DNA of 18,200 bases, taken from the NCBI GenBank assembly GCA_002343715.1, contig DDSA01000240.1, positions 361 through 18,560 on the forward strand, written 5' to 3'. Made by a program: the position numbers and the translations under genes. The notes beneath the pieces were generated by a model. It had not been told where the DNA came from, did not search any database, and worked only from the letters and a program-made list of their open reading frames with translations. Source of the DNA: Phycisphaerales bacterium UBA2402. Lineage in GTDB: Bacteria > Planctomycetota > Phycisphaerae > Phycisphaerales > UBA1924. Below are positions 1 to 6,878 of the stretch, piece after piece (position 1 is the first letter of the stretch; each line of letters opens with the position of its first letter).

Positions 1-619
1 GTGCGACATGAGCGCGGTGATGGCGCTCCGCAAGACGTATAAGGACGACTTCGAGAAGGCCAACGGCGTGGGCCTGGGCTTCATGGGCTTCTTCGTGAAG
101 GCGGCGGTGGCGGCTCTCAAGGCCTTCCCGCTGGTGAACGCCTCGATCGTCGAGGACGGGGGCCAGCCCGCGATCGAGCGGCACGAGTACTACGACATCG
201 CCGTGGCGGTGGGCACGCCCAAGGGTCTGGTGGTGCCGGTGCTGCGGGATTGCGATCAACTCTCGTTCGCCGCGATCGAGAGCGGGATCAAGGACCTCGC
301 TACCCGCGCCCGCGACGGCAAACTGAGCCTGGAGGAGATGCAGGGCGGCACCTTCACCATCACCAACGGCGGCATCTACGGCAGCCTGATGAGCACGCCC
401 ATCCTCAACGCGCCGCAGAGCGCGATCCTGGGCATGCACTCGATCAAGAGCCGCGCGGTGGAGCACCCCGCGGGCAGCGGTCAGGTCGCCGTCCGCCCGA
501 TGATGTACCTGGCCCTGAGTTACGACCACCGCATCATCGACGGGGCCGAGGCGGTCCAGTTCCTCGTGCGGATCAAGAACGCGATCGAGGACCCGCAGCG
601 GCTGCTGCTGGGTCTGTGA
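1..619 (+). CDS. sucB: 2-oxoglutarate dehydrogenase E2 (dihydrolipoyl succinyltransferase), C-terminal part
   Basis: This is the C-terminal catalytic domain of a 2-oxoacid dehydrogenase E2 chain. The reading frame is already open at base 2, and the residues before the first ATG (base 8) still align with the family, so the gene begins outside the window; 205 residues are visible. The stretch [19 protein letters not shown] and the active-site motif SYDHRIIDG, with its catalytic His and Asp, match succinyltransferases such as E. coli SucB closely. The enzyme moves the succinyl group from lipoamide to CoA in the TCA cycle. The lipoyl and E1/E3-binding domains would lie upstream. The gene converges on the phosphatase gene at 648, and sucC lies just beyond it, which supports the succinyl rather than acetyl assignment. 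A branched-chain E2 is less likely. Confidence 0.93.
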   Translation, partial: CDMSAVMALRKTYKDDFEKANGVGLGFMGFFVKAAVAALKAFPLVNASIVEDGGQPAIERHEYYDIAVAVGTPKGLVVPVLRDCDQLSFAAIESGIKDLATRARDGKLSLEEMQGGTFTITNGGIYGSLMSTPILNAPQSAILGMHSIKSRAVEHPAGSGQVAVRPMMYLALSYDHRIIDGAEAVQFLVRIKNAIEDPQRLLLGL

Positions 620-633
620 ATGATGAACGGGCG

Positions 634-647
634 AGACCCCGGGGTCT
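634..647. terminator. Perfect 14-bp palindrome between convergent genes (possible terminator)
   Basis: AGACCCCGGGGTCT is perfectly self-complementary and fills half of the 28-bp gap between the convergent sucB and phosphatase genes. A real RNA hairpin would need at least three central bases unpaired, leaving a short GC stem, and no T-run follows on either strand. The position suggests a bidirectional termination or pausing site. The evidence is weak. Confidence 0.25.
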
Positions 648-1151
648 TCACGCGCGCGTTCTGAGCACCTCGTCGAGCAGCCCGGCGCAGGCCCGGTCGA
701 GCATCTCGAACACGGTGTCGAACCCGTCCTCCCCGCCGTAGTACGGGTCGGGCACATCGGGGGCCTCATCGCCGGGCGACGTGGGATCGAAAGAACGCAT
801 GAGCCGGACGCGGGCCGCGTCGGCCCCCAGCCGGATGATGTCGCGCCGGTTGGCCCGGTCCATCGGGATCAGGAGCGAGAAACGGGCGAAGTCGGAATCG
901 GGATCGAGTTGGCGGGCGGTGTGCTCCATCGGCACGCCCCGCCTCGCGGCGATGGTGATGCTGCGGGGGTCGGCCCCTTCGCCCGCGTGCCAGCCGCCGG
1001 TGCCGCATGATTCAACCTCGAACTCGCTCAGCACACCCCGGCGTGCCGCGTGATGCCGGAAAATCGCCCACGCGAGGGGCGAGCGGCAGATATTGCCCAG
1101 GCAGATGAAGAGGATGGAGTGTTTCGCGGGGATGGCGGATTCTTCCGGCAC
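648..1151 (-). CDS. Low-molecular-weight protein tyrosine phosphatase
   Basis: The 167-residue product has the LMW-PTP layout. The N-terminal P-loop CLGNICRS gives the CX5R(S) phosphate-binding site with nucleophile Cys17 and Arg23. The C-terminal DPYYGG supplies the general acid Asp135. These enzymes hydrolyse phosphotyrosine in the cytoplasm; in bacteria they often act on capsule or exopolysaccharide tyrosine kinases, and some on arginine phosphate. No kinase or polysaccharide gene lies next to it, so the substrate is open. The start is a GTG only 9 bases after the sucC stop, and no Shine-Dalgarno sequence is visible, so it is probably co-transcribed with sucC. The length is normal for the family and both catalytic motifs are intact. 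Confidence 0.9.
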   Translation of the reverse strand: MPEESAIPAKHSILFICLGNICRSPLAWAIFRHHAARRGVLSEFEVESCGTGGWHAGEGADPRSITIAARRGVPMEHTARQLDPDSDFARFSLLIPMDRANRRDIIRLGADAARVRLMRSFDPTSPGDEAPDVPDPYYGGEDGFDTVFEMLDRACAGLLDEVLRTRA

Positions 1152-1160
1152 CGTGCGGGC

Positions 1161-2390
1161 TTATCCCACCGCCACGCAGACCTTCTTCGCCGCGTCGGCA
1201 AGATCCGTGCCCGCCTGCATCGTGGGGATCTTCGCGCGAGCCGCTTCGAGCAGTTTCCGACCAGCCTCGACGTTGGTGCCTTCGAGCCGCACCACCAGCG
1301 GCACCTTGAAGCCCACCGAGCCGTCGGCGTTCTTGAACTTGGTCGCGGCGTTGACGATGCCCTGGGCGATCACGTCGCACCGCATGATCCCGCCGAAGAT
1401 ATTGACCAGCACGCCCTTCACCGCGGGATCGCCGAGGATGATGTTGAAGGCCTCGGTCACGGCCTCTTCGGTGGCGCTGCCGCCGACATCGAGGAAGTTC
1501 GCCGGCTCGCCCCCGTGGAGCTTGATGATGTCCATCGTCGCCATCGCCAGCCCGGCCCCGTTCACCAGGCAGCCGATGCTCCCGTCGAGGGCGATGTACG
1601 TGAGGCCGAACTTGGTGGCCCGGGCCTCGGCGGGGTTCTCCTCTTTCTGATCGGCGAGGCTCGTGATGTCGGGGTGGCGGAAGAGGCCGTTGTCGTCGAA
1701 ACTGAACTTCGCGTCGATCGCCATGACACGCCCGTCGCCGCCCGCGGTGATGACCAGCGGGTTGATCTCGGCGAGGGTGCAGTCCTTCTCGATGTACAAC
1801 TTCGAGAGTTTCACCATCACGTCCGCGGCCTGGTTGAGGTGCTTGCCCTTCAGGCCCAGCCTGGCCGCGACCGTGCGGGCCTGGAAGGGCTGCAGACCCA
1901 GGATCGGGTGCAGGGCCTCCTTGATGATCGCATCGGGGCGGTCGTGGGCCACCTGCTCGATCTCGACCCCGCCTTCGCGGCTGGCGATCAGGACGTTGCG
2001 GCGGGTCTTGCGGTCGGTTGTGACGGCGAGGTAGAACTCTTCCTTGGCGCCCGGACCGCGATCGGCGATGTCCACCGCCGCGGCCACAAGCAGTTTGGTC
2101 ACTTCCAGCCCCTCGGGCGGGGTCTGGGGGCTTTTCATGCGGTTCGTGAACATGAAGCGGGCCGCGGCCTCGGCCTCGGCGGCGGTCTTGACGAGTTTCA
2201 CGAACCCGGCCTTGCCGCGTCCGCCCGCGTGGACCTGGGCCTTGATCACGGCCAGCGGCGCGGCCTGTGACGCGGTGACCTGCTTGAACGCCTGGGCGGC
2301 GGACTCGACGGACTCGATGACCTGGCCGGCGGGGACGGGAACGCCGAACGCATGGAGCAGGTCGCGCCCCTGGTATTCATAAATCTTCAT
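1161..2390 (-). CDS. sucC: Succinyl-CoA synthetase beta subunit
   Basis: The 409-residue protein has an N-terminal ATP-grasp region: [11 protein letters not shown] at residues 2-12, the nucleotide-binding loop HAGGRGKAG near 54-62, and TLAEINPLV near 205-213 for metal binding. The C-terminal CoA-ligase domain has [13 protein letters not shown] near 299-311, [11 protein letters not shown] near 330-340, and [10 protein letters not shown] near 368-377. It makes succinate and ATP (or GTP) from succinyl-CoA in the TCA cycle, as a complex with the alpha subunit SucD. It is about 20 residues longer than E. coli SucC. The ATG start is the natural family N-terminus, but I see no Shine-Dalgarno sequence before it. 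The usual partner sucD does not follow; a tyrosine phosphatase gene does. Confidence 0.95.
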   Translation of the reverse strand: MKIYEYQGRDLLHAFGVPVPAGQVIESVESAAQAFKQVTASQAAPLAVIKAQVHAGGRGKAGFVKLVKTAAEAEAAARFMFTNRMKSPQTPPEGLEVTKLLVAAAVDIADRGPGAKEEFYLAVTTDRKTRRNVLIASREGGVEIEQVAHDRPDAIIKEALHPILGLQPFQARTVAARLGLKGKHLNQAADVMVKLSKLYIEKDCTLAEINPLVITAGGDGRVMAIDAKFSFDDNGLFRHPDITSLADQKEENPAEARATKFGLTYIALDGSIGCLVNGAGLAMATMDIIKLHGGEPANFLDVGGSATEEAVTEAFNIILGDPAVKGVLVNIFGGIMRCDVIAQGIVNAATKFKNADGSVGFKVPLVVRLEGTNVEAGRKLLEAARAKIPTMQAGTDLADAAKKVCVAVG

Positions 2391-2420
2391 GGGCGGAGGG
2401 TAGGTTCAGCACCCTCATCG

Positions 2421-2446
2421 ACGGAATAATCCGTGCCCGACCGGGC
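2421..2446. promoter_or_regulatory. Two adjacent palindromes in the sucC/phosphoesterase divergent spacer
   Basis: ACGGAATAATCCGT (2421-2434) has 5-bp arms around ATAA and is followed directly by GCCCGACCGGGC (2435-2446), with 5-bp arms around AC. They sit mid-way in the 85-bp spacer between two divergent genes, where a shared promoter and operator must lie. AATAAT inside the first resembles a -10 box for the rightward gene, but I see no good -35 box. The protein that would bind is unknown. Confidence 0.3.
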
Positions 2447-2466
2447 GTGGACGGGTTCACACAGGC

Positions 2467-2472
2467 AAGGAG
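2467..2472 (+). promoter_or_regulatory. Ribosome binding site deciding the phosphoesterase start
   Basis: AAGGAG ends six bases before the ATG at 2479. The in-frame GTG at 2476 would be only three bases away and the ATG at 2485 twelve, so 2479 is the best-placed start. Confidence 0.6.
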
Positions 2473-2478
2473 TACGTG

Positions 2479-3447
2479 ATGTCGATGGAGCTGACACGGC
2501 GCGAAGTTCTTGGGAGTATCGCGGTTGGAGTTGGGGCATTGGCGCTTCCAGCGTGGGCCAAGCCCGGGCGGTACACGCGGCCCACCCCGGTCAAGCCGAT
2601 CGTCCGCCTGGCCCACCTGACCGACATCCACATCCAGCCCGAACGGGCCGCGGCGGCGGGGTTGGCGGCGTGCCTGGCGCACGTGCAGGAACGGGCGGAG
2701 AAGCCGGACCTGATCGTGACCGGCGGCGACCTCATCATGGACGCGTTCGCCAGAGATGCCTCCCGCACGCGACTCCAGTGGGAACTCTTGACCAAGACCT
2801 TCCGCGATCACTGCGGGCTGCCGGTCCAGCACGCGCTGGGGAATCACGACATCTGGGGCTGGAACAAGAAGGAGAGCGGCACCACCGGCTCCGAGGCGCT
2901 GTGGGGCAAGCGCTGGGCCTTGGACACGCTGGGGCTGGACAAGCCCTACCGCGGCTTCGATGCCGGATCGTGGCGGGTGGTGCTCCTTGATTCGGTCCAG
3001 GTGGACCCGGCTGACGCCAACGGCTACATCGGCCAACTCGACCCCGCCCAGATGGACTGGCTCGACGGCGAACTGGGCGCAGCGAAGGGGCGGCATGTGC
3101 TGATCGTGTCGCACATCCCCATTCTCAGCGTCACGCCCATCCTGGGCACGGGCAAGGACCTCAAGCGGCGCGAGGTGAGCAACGGTCAGATGCACGTGGA
3201 CAGCGCTGCGATCCGCGCTCTCTTCGAGAAGCACGGCAACGTACGGGCCTGTGTGAGCGGCCACATGCACCGGCTCGAACGGCTCGACTTCCGCGGCGTC
3301 AGTTACTTCTGCAACGGCGCGGTCTGCGGGGCCTGGTGGAAAGGCCCGCACCACGAGGCCAACGAGGGGTACGCGGTGCTCGACCTGTTCGATGACGGTC
3401 GGGTGGAGCGCGAGTACGTGGTGTACGGGTGGAACGCGAAGGAGTAA
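2479..3447 (+). CDS. Tat-exported calcineurin-like metallophosphoesterase
   Basis: The 322-residue protein opens with a twin-arginine signal: TRREVL at residues 6-11, a hydrophobic stretch, and a likely cut after LPAWA (residue 27). The complete calcineurin-like metal site follows: D-x-H at Asp49/His51 (LTDIH), Asp84 in GGD, Asn122-His123 in GNHD, His212 in VSHIP, and G-H-x-H with His262/His264. This predicts a dinuclear-metal phosphoesterase folded in the cytoplasm and exported to the periplasm or cell surface. Similar proteins are annotated as cyclic-nucleotide phosphodiesterase- or purple-acid-phosphatase-like, but the substrate cannot be read from sequence. It stands alone, divergent from sucC and convergent with the permease gene. 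The 90-bp gap after it shows no convincing terminator. Confidence 0.88.
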   Translation: MSMELTRREVLGSIAVGVGALALPAWAKPGRYTRPTPVKPIVRLAHLTDIHIQPERAAAAGLAACLAHVQERAEKPDLIVTGGDLIMDAFARDASRTRLQWELLTKTFRDHCGLPVQHALGNHDIWGWNKKESGTTGSEALWGKRWALDTLGLDKPYRGFDAGSWRVVLLDSVQVDPADANGYIGQLDPAQMDWLDGELGAAKGRHVLIVSHIPILSVTPILGTGKDLKRREVSNGQMHVDSAAIRALFEKHGNVRACVSGHMHRLERLDFRGVSYFCNGAVCGAWWKGPHHEANEGYAVLDLFDDGRVEREYVVYGWNAKE

Positions 3448-3537
3448 CAGGCTGTCGGCACGCTCGGGGGTCATCGGACCGGGGCCGCGGCCATCGCGGA
3501 ACTCCGCAACCGTCCCCGCGCTTCGGCCGACATGGCA

Positions 3538-4338
3538 TCAGATCACGCCCGAACCGATCAGCCCGCCCGTGAGCACGAGCAGGGCGGCGACGAGCCGTTT
3601 CACCGTCCGGAGCGTGATTTTTCGGATCGCTCTCGCGCCGATGTACGACCCGATGAACGCCGCGAGGGTCGCCGCGGCGACGAGCGGCCACCCGCCCGAG
3701 GCGCTCAGGGTGCCGAGTTTGGCCGCGAGGAAGGTGGAGAAATAAACGCAGAGGCGCACGGCGTCGATGCAGATCGCGGCCGCGGCGCTGGTGCCCACGA
3801 ACTGCTCCTTGCTCATGCCCGTGCGGACGAAAAAGGCGCTGCGCAGCGCCCCCTGGTGCCCCGAGAGGCCGCCGAAGAAACCGGAGATCGCGCCCCCCAG
3901 CCACAGCAGCCGTGGCGAGACGGACCACGACTCGAACCCGGGGAGGAACTCGATGAGCGCGAACGCGACCATCAGCGCACCCAGCGTGAGGCCGATGCCG
4001 GTGATGCGGCACGCGCGAGCGCCGAGCATCCACTCCGCCAGCGGGGGCCGGGCGGACAGGTGTTCGAGGAGGATCGCGCCCGCCAACGCGGCGGGAACGG
4101 CGAAGAGGACAAACGGCACCAGCACCTGCCCCGACGCGTGCCTGCCGACAAGACCGAGTTTGAAGACGTTGTTGGCGAGGTGGACCACGGCGGTCGCGGC
4201 GACGGCGACATCGAGCGGGAAGAAGAGGGCGAAGGCGGGCAGGAGGAGCGTGCCCAGCCCGAAGCCGCTGACAAGCGTTAGGCCCGCCACGAAGAAGGCC
4301 GCGCCGCAGACGGTGATGTACGTCAGGGCCTCGTGCAT
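3538..4338 (-). CDS. TauE/SafE-family membrane permease
   Basis: The 266-residue protein is almost entirely hydrophobic, with roughly seven or eight membrane segments. It shows the two-half layout of the TauE/SafE (formerly DUF81) family. The first half carries SGFGLGTLLLPAF followed by a conserved Asn-Asn (HLANNVFK). The second half carries the counterpart GGAISGFFGGLSGHQGALR, followed by FVRTGMSKEQFVGTSA. Family members are proposed exporters of sulfite, sulfoacetate or other organic anions, with few tested cases, so the substrate is unknown. The ATG start gives the usual N-terminus. It lies 19 bases after purC on the same strand and is probably co-transcribed, though no functional link to purine synthesis is evident. 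Confidence 0.85.
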   Translation of the reverse strand: MHEALTYITVCGAAFFVAGLTLVSGFGLGTLLLPAFALFFPLDVAVAATAVVHLANNVFKLGLVGRHASGQVLVPFVLFAVPAALAGAILLEHLSARPPLAEWMLGARACRITGIGLTLGALMVAFALIEFLPGFESWSVSPRLLWLGGAISGFFGGLSGHQGALRSAFFVRTGMSKEQFVGTSAAAAICIDAVRLCVYFSTFLAAKLGTLSASGGWPLVAAATLAAFIGSYIGARAIRKITLRTVKRLVAALLVLTGGLIGSGVI

Positions 4339-4357
4339 GACGGAGCGTGTGGCGTTG

Positions 4358-5284
4358 TCACGCGGTCAGCGCCTGTGCGGCTTCTCGATACTTGCCCGCG
4401 GTGGCCGCGACGATGTCGGGGGGGAGAGCCGGGCCGGGGGCCTGCTTGTTCCACGATCCCGCCGCGACCAGGCGCTCCAGATACTCGCGCAGGTACTGCT
4501 TGTCGTAACTGCGCTGGGCGTGGCCGGGTTCGTAGGTGTCTCCGGGCCAGAACCGGCTGCTGTCGGGGGTGAGGGCCTCATCGATGAGGATCGGTTCATC
4601 GCTCCCGGGCACTAGCCCGAACTCGAACTTCGTGTCGGCGATGATGATGCCGCGGGAGAGGGCGTGCTCGCACGCCGCGTTGTAGATGGAGAGCGTGAGG
4701 GTTCGCAGGCGTTCCATGAGCGGGCGGCCCGCGATGGCGCACGCGCGGTCGAAGTCGATGTTCTCATCGTGTCTGCCCGCCTCCTCCTTGGTGGCGGGCG
4801 TGAAGATCGGCTCGGGCAGACGGTCGCACTGGCGCAGGCCCGCGGGAAGGCGGACCCCGCACACGGCCCCGGTCGCCCGGTACTCCTTCCACCCCGAACC
4901 TTCGAGATAGCCGCGGGCGACGCACTCGATGGGAATGACCTTCGCCGCTCGGGCGATGGTGATGCGGCCTTCGAGTTGCTCGCGGGTCGTACCGCCGGGC
5001 TTGAAGGCGGAAACGGGCACGGCGGTCACATCGGTCGAAATCAGGTGTGTACGACAGAGTCCCATCCGCTCGATGTGCCGCAGCCAGAACGTCGAAAGTC
5101 GCGTGAGCAGGCGGCCCTTCTCCTCGATGGGCGTGGGCATCACCACGTCGAAGGCCGAGATGCGGTCGCTGGCGATGATGAGCAGCCGGTCGCCGCCCTC
5201 ATCGGGAGGCAGGCTATAGACATCGCGCACCTTGCCGCGGCGAAGGCCCGGGAGCGCGAGGTCGGAGTGGAGCAGCGCGGTCAT
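4358..5284 (-). CDS. purC: Phosphoribosylaminoimidazole-succinocarboxamide (SAICAR) synthase
   Basis: This cytoplasmic enzyme joins aspartate to carboxyaminoimidazole ribotide using ATP, in de novo purine synthesis. Its 308 residues carry the family signatures: RRGKVRDVY near residues 15-23, IIASDRISAFDVV near 36-48, IPIECVARGYLEGSGW near 117-132, ADTKFEFG near 216-223, and LIDEALTPDSSRFWP near 233-247. The length matches the long, yeast Ade1-like form rather than the 237-residue E. coli type. The frame stays open upstream to 5545, but that extension is arginine- and serine-rich and lacks family similarity. I therefore start at ATG 5284, which gives the typical opening. No Shine-Dalgarno sequence is visible. 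The permease gene follows after 19 bases. Confidence 0.95.
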   Translation of the reverse strand: MTALLHSDLALPGLRRGKVRDVYSLPPDEGGDRLLIIASDRISAFDVVMPTPIEEKGRLLTRLSTFWLRHIERMGLCRTHLISTDVTAVPVSAFKPGGTTREQLEGRITIARAAKVIPIECVARGYLEGSGWKEYRATGAVCGVRLPAGLRQCDRLPEPIFTPATKEEAGRHDENIDFDRACAIAGRPLMERLRTLTLSIYNAACEHALSRGIIIADTKFEFGLVPGSDEPILIDEALTPDSSRFWPGDTYEPGHAQRSYDKQYLREYLERLVAAGSWNKQAPGPALPPDIVAATAGKYREAAQALTA

Positions 5285-5346
5285 GCGCGAGGGTACGGGT
5301 GCTGAACGGGCCGGAACGCGCCGGCGTGTCGAGCGGATGCGAACAC

Positions 5347-5364
5347 TTTTCGACTTCTCGAAGA
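5347..5364. promoter_or_regulatory. Inverted repeat in the purC/propeller-gene divergent spacer
   Basis: TTCGA-CTTC-TCGAA (5349-5362) is a perfect 5-bp inverted repeat that extends by one G-T wobble and one T-A pair on the outside. It lies about 65 bases upstream of purC and 135 bases upstream of the dockerin-like gene at 5499, inside their 214-bp divergent spacer, so it could be an operator. I found no clear -35/-10 pair here; GATAAG at 5478 is too close to the start to be convincing. Confidence 0.2.
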
Positions 5365-5498
5365 ATTTCGGCAACGAACCGGAGCCTCGCGGCGTATGAG
5401 CAGGTCCAACGCCTGTATGCGTTTGTATCTTCCTTCCGCCGCGGGAGGATGGTTGTTTCGTTCTGAAAGTGAACTTGGATAAGAGAGAGAGTGAGTTC

Positions 5499-6836
5499 AT
5501 GCGCACTGTGATTTCCGTCGTGGCCGCCGCGGCCTGTGGTTCCATCGCCCTTGCCCAACCATGCGAGCCGTCCTGGGACTATGCCGTGGGCACGCCCGGC
5601 GCGAGTTCGGGATATGTCGGCGCGCTGACGATCTATCAGGGCGATCTGGTGGTGAGCGGATCATTCCCGAGCATGGCCGGCGCGGCGAGCACGCAGTTCC
5701 TCGCGCGGCTCGACCGCGACAGCGGGGTGTGGTCGTCGTTCGGGCCCGGGCTTGGATCGGGGATCAGCAACGCCTTCGGCACCTCGTTCGCTGAGATGGG
5801 CGGCGATCTGTTCGTCGGCGGGTTCTTCGCCGATGCCGCGGGCGTGCCCGATACCAAGAGCATCGCCCGCTGGGACGGCTCCGCGTTTCACTCGCTGGGG
5901 ACGGGGTGGGCCTTCGACAGCGTGAACGCGGTCTGGTCGCTCTTGGCCACCGACGCCATCGACGGGCAGGACCGTCTCTACATCGGCGGCGGCTTCGACA
6001 ATATCGCCGGACAGCCCGCGGGTTGCATCGCGCAGTGGGACGGGACCACGCTGACACCGCTGGCACCGACGATGACGCTGGTGGGCATCAACCCGCTGGT
6101 GACGGCCATGACGGTCTTCGATGACGGGCAGGGCGGTGGTGAGCAGTTGTACATCGGCGGTCGCTTCTCGGCGGTGGGCGGCGTCGCCGCGAACATGATC
6201 GCGCGCTGGAACGGCTCGGTCTGGACGCCGGTGGGCACAAACCTGACGCCCCGCCTGGCCACCGGCGAGATCGACGGCATGGTCGTGTGGGACGATGGCA
6301 GCGGCCCGGCGCTGTACGTCGGCGGCATCAACTTCCAGGTGAACGGTGTCAGTTACAGCGTGGCCAAGTGGAACGGGTTGACCTGGACCCCCGTGGGCCA
6401 GAACCTGGCGGGCCGCACGTGGACCCTCGCGGTCTTCGATGACGGCTCGGGCGAGGCGCTCTACGGCGGGGGCACGCAGGCGAGCGTGGGGCGCATCTAC
6501 CGGCTCGAGGGCAACACCTGGGTCATGCTCGACGGCGGCGCGGATGCGCAGGTTGTGAAACTGCTGGTTGACGGCAGCCGCATGTACGCGGCCGGTTCCT
6601 TCACACAGGTCGATGGTCTGGCCACAGGCAGGATGGTCGAGCGGGTCGGGTGCGGCCCTGTCTGCGGGTGCCCCGCCGATTACAACGGCGATGGCGGCGT
6701 TGACGGCTCCGATGTCGAGGCGTTCTACAACGACTGGGAATCCTCCATCGGATGCTCCGATGTCAACCAGGACGGCGGCGTCGACGGCTCCGATGTCGAG
6801 GCCTTCTTCGGCGCGTGGGAAGCGGGCGGGTGCTGA
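5499..6836 (+). CDS. Secreted propeller-like protein with C-terminal dockerin-like module
   Basis: The 445-residue protein has a Sec signal peptide with a likely cut after SIALA (residue 19). Seven repeats follow, each starting with a strand such as LYIGGRF or LYVGG and most ending in IARWNG..W: they begin near residues 50, 104, 160, 217, 272, 321 and 362, about 41-57 residues apart. Seven such units suggest a seven-bladed beta-propeller of the Kelch/Rax2-like kind. Residues 391-445 form a dockerin-like module with loops DYNGDGGVDGSD and DVNQDGGVDGSD, and the protein ends Gly-Gly-Cys. ATG 5499 is chosen because it starts the signal peptide and follows the purine-rich GAGAGAG; the in-frame GTG at 5469 would add ten charged residues. 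No catalytic motif is seen, so a binding or scaffolding role at the cell surface is inference. Confidence 0.82.
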   Translation: MRTVISVVAAAACGSIALAQPCEPSWDYAVGTPGASSGYVGALTIYQGDLVVSGSFPSMAGAASTQFLARLDRDSGVWSSFGPGLGSGISNAFGTSFAEMGGDLFVGGFFADAAGVPDTKSIARWDGSAFHSLGTGWAFDSVNAVWSLLATDAIDGQDRLYIGGGFDNIAGQPAGCIAQWDGTTLTPLAPTMTLVGINPLVTAMTVFDDGQGGGEQLYIGGRFSAVGGVAANMIARWNGSVWTPVGTNLTPRLATGEIDGMVVWDDGSGPALYVGGINFQVNGVSYSVAKWNGLTWTPVGQNLAGRTWTLAVFDDGSGEALYGGGTQASVGRIYRLEGNTWVMLDGGADAQVVKLLVDGSRMYAAGSFTQVDGLATGRMVERVGCGPVCGCPADYNGDGGVDGSDVEAFYNDWESSIGCSDVNQDGGVDGSDVEAFFGAWEAGGC

Positions 6837-6878
6837 ACAGAGCCGATCACGGTTGACACCCCGCAACGGGTTTCGCGG

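Noticed and set aside
1050..2270. 406-codon plus-strand open frame opposite sucC
   Set aside because: The opposite strand is unmistakably sucC and the phosphatase; the His/Asp/Gly-rich translation is a typical antisense artefact.
2377..3474. 365-codon minus-strand open frame opposite the phosphoesterase
   Set aside because: The plus strand carries every metallophosphoesterase motif plus a Tat signal; the antisense translation has no recognisable domain.
3448..3537. Short palindromes in the phosphoesterase/permease convergent gap
   Set aside because: GGCCGCGGCC (3483-3492) and GCGGA-AC-TCCGC (3496-3507) are short and are expected by chance at this GC content.
5285..5545. N-terminal extension of purC
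   Set aside because: The frame is open, but the 87 extra residues are Ser/Arg-rich and unlike the family; ATG 5284 gives the standard start.
5661..6866. 401-codon minus-strand open frame opposite the propeller gene
   Set aside because: The dockerin-like and propeller repeats on the plus strand explain the openness; the antisense product mirrors those repeats.
6858..6873. Possible small terminator CCCG-CAA-CGGG-TTT between the propeller and debranching genes
   Set aside because: The stem is only four base pairs with three T residues; it is too weak to list.
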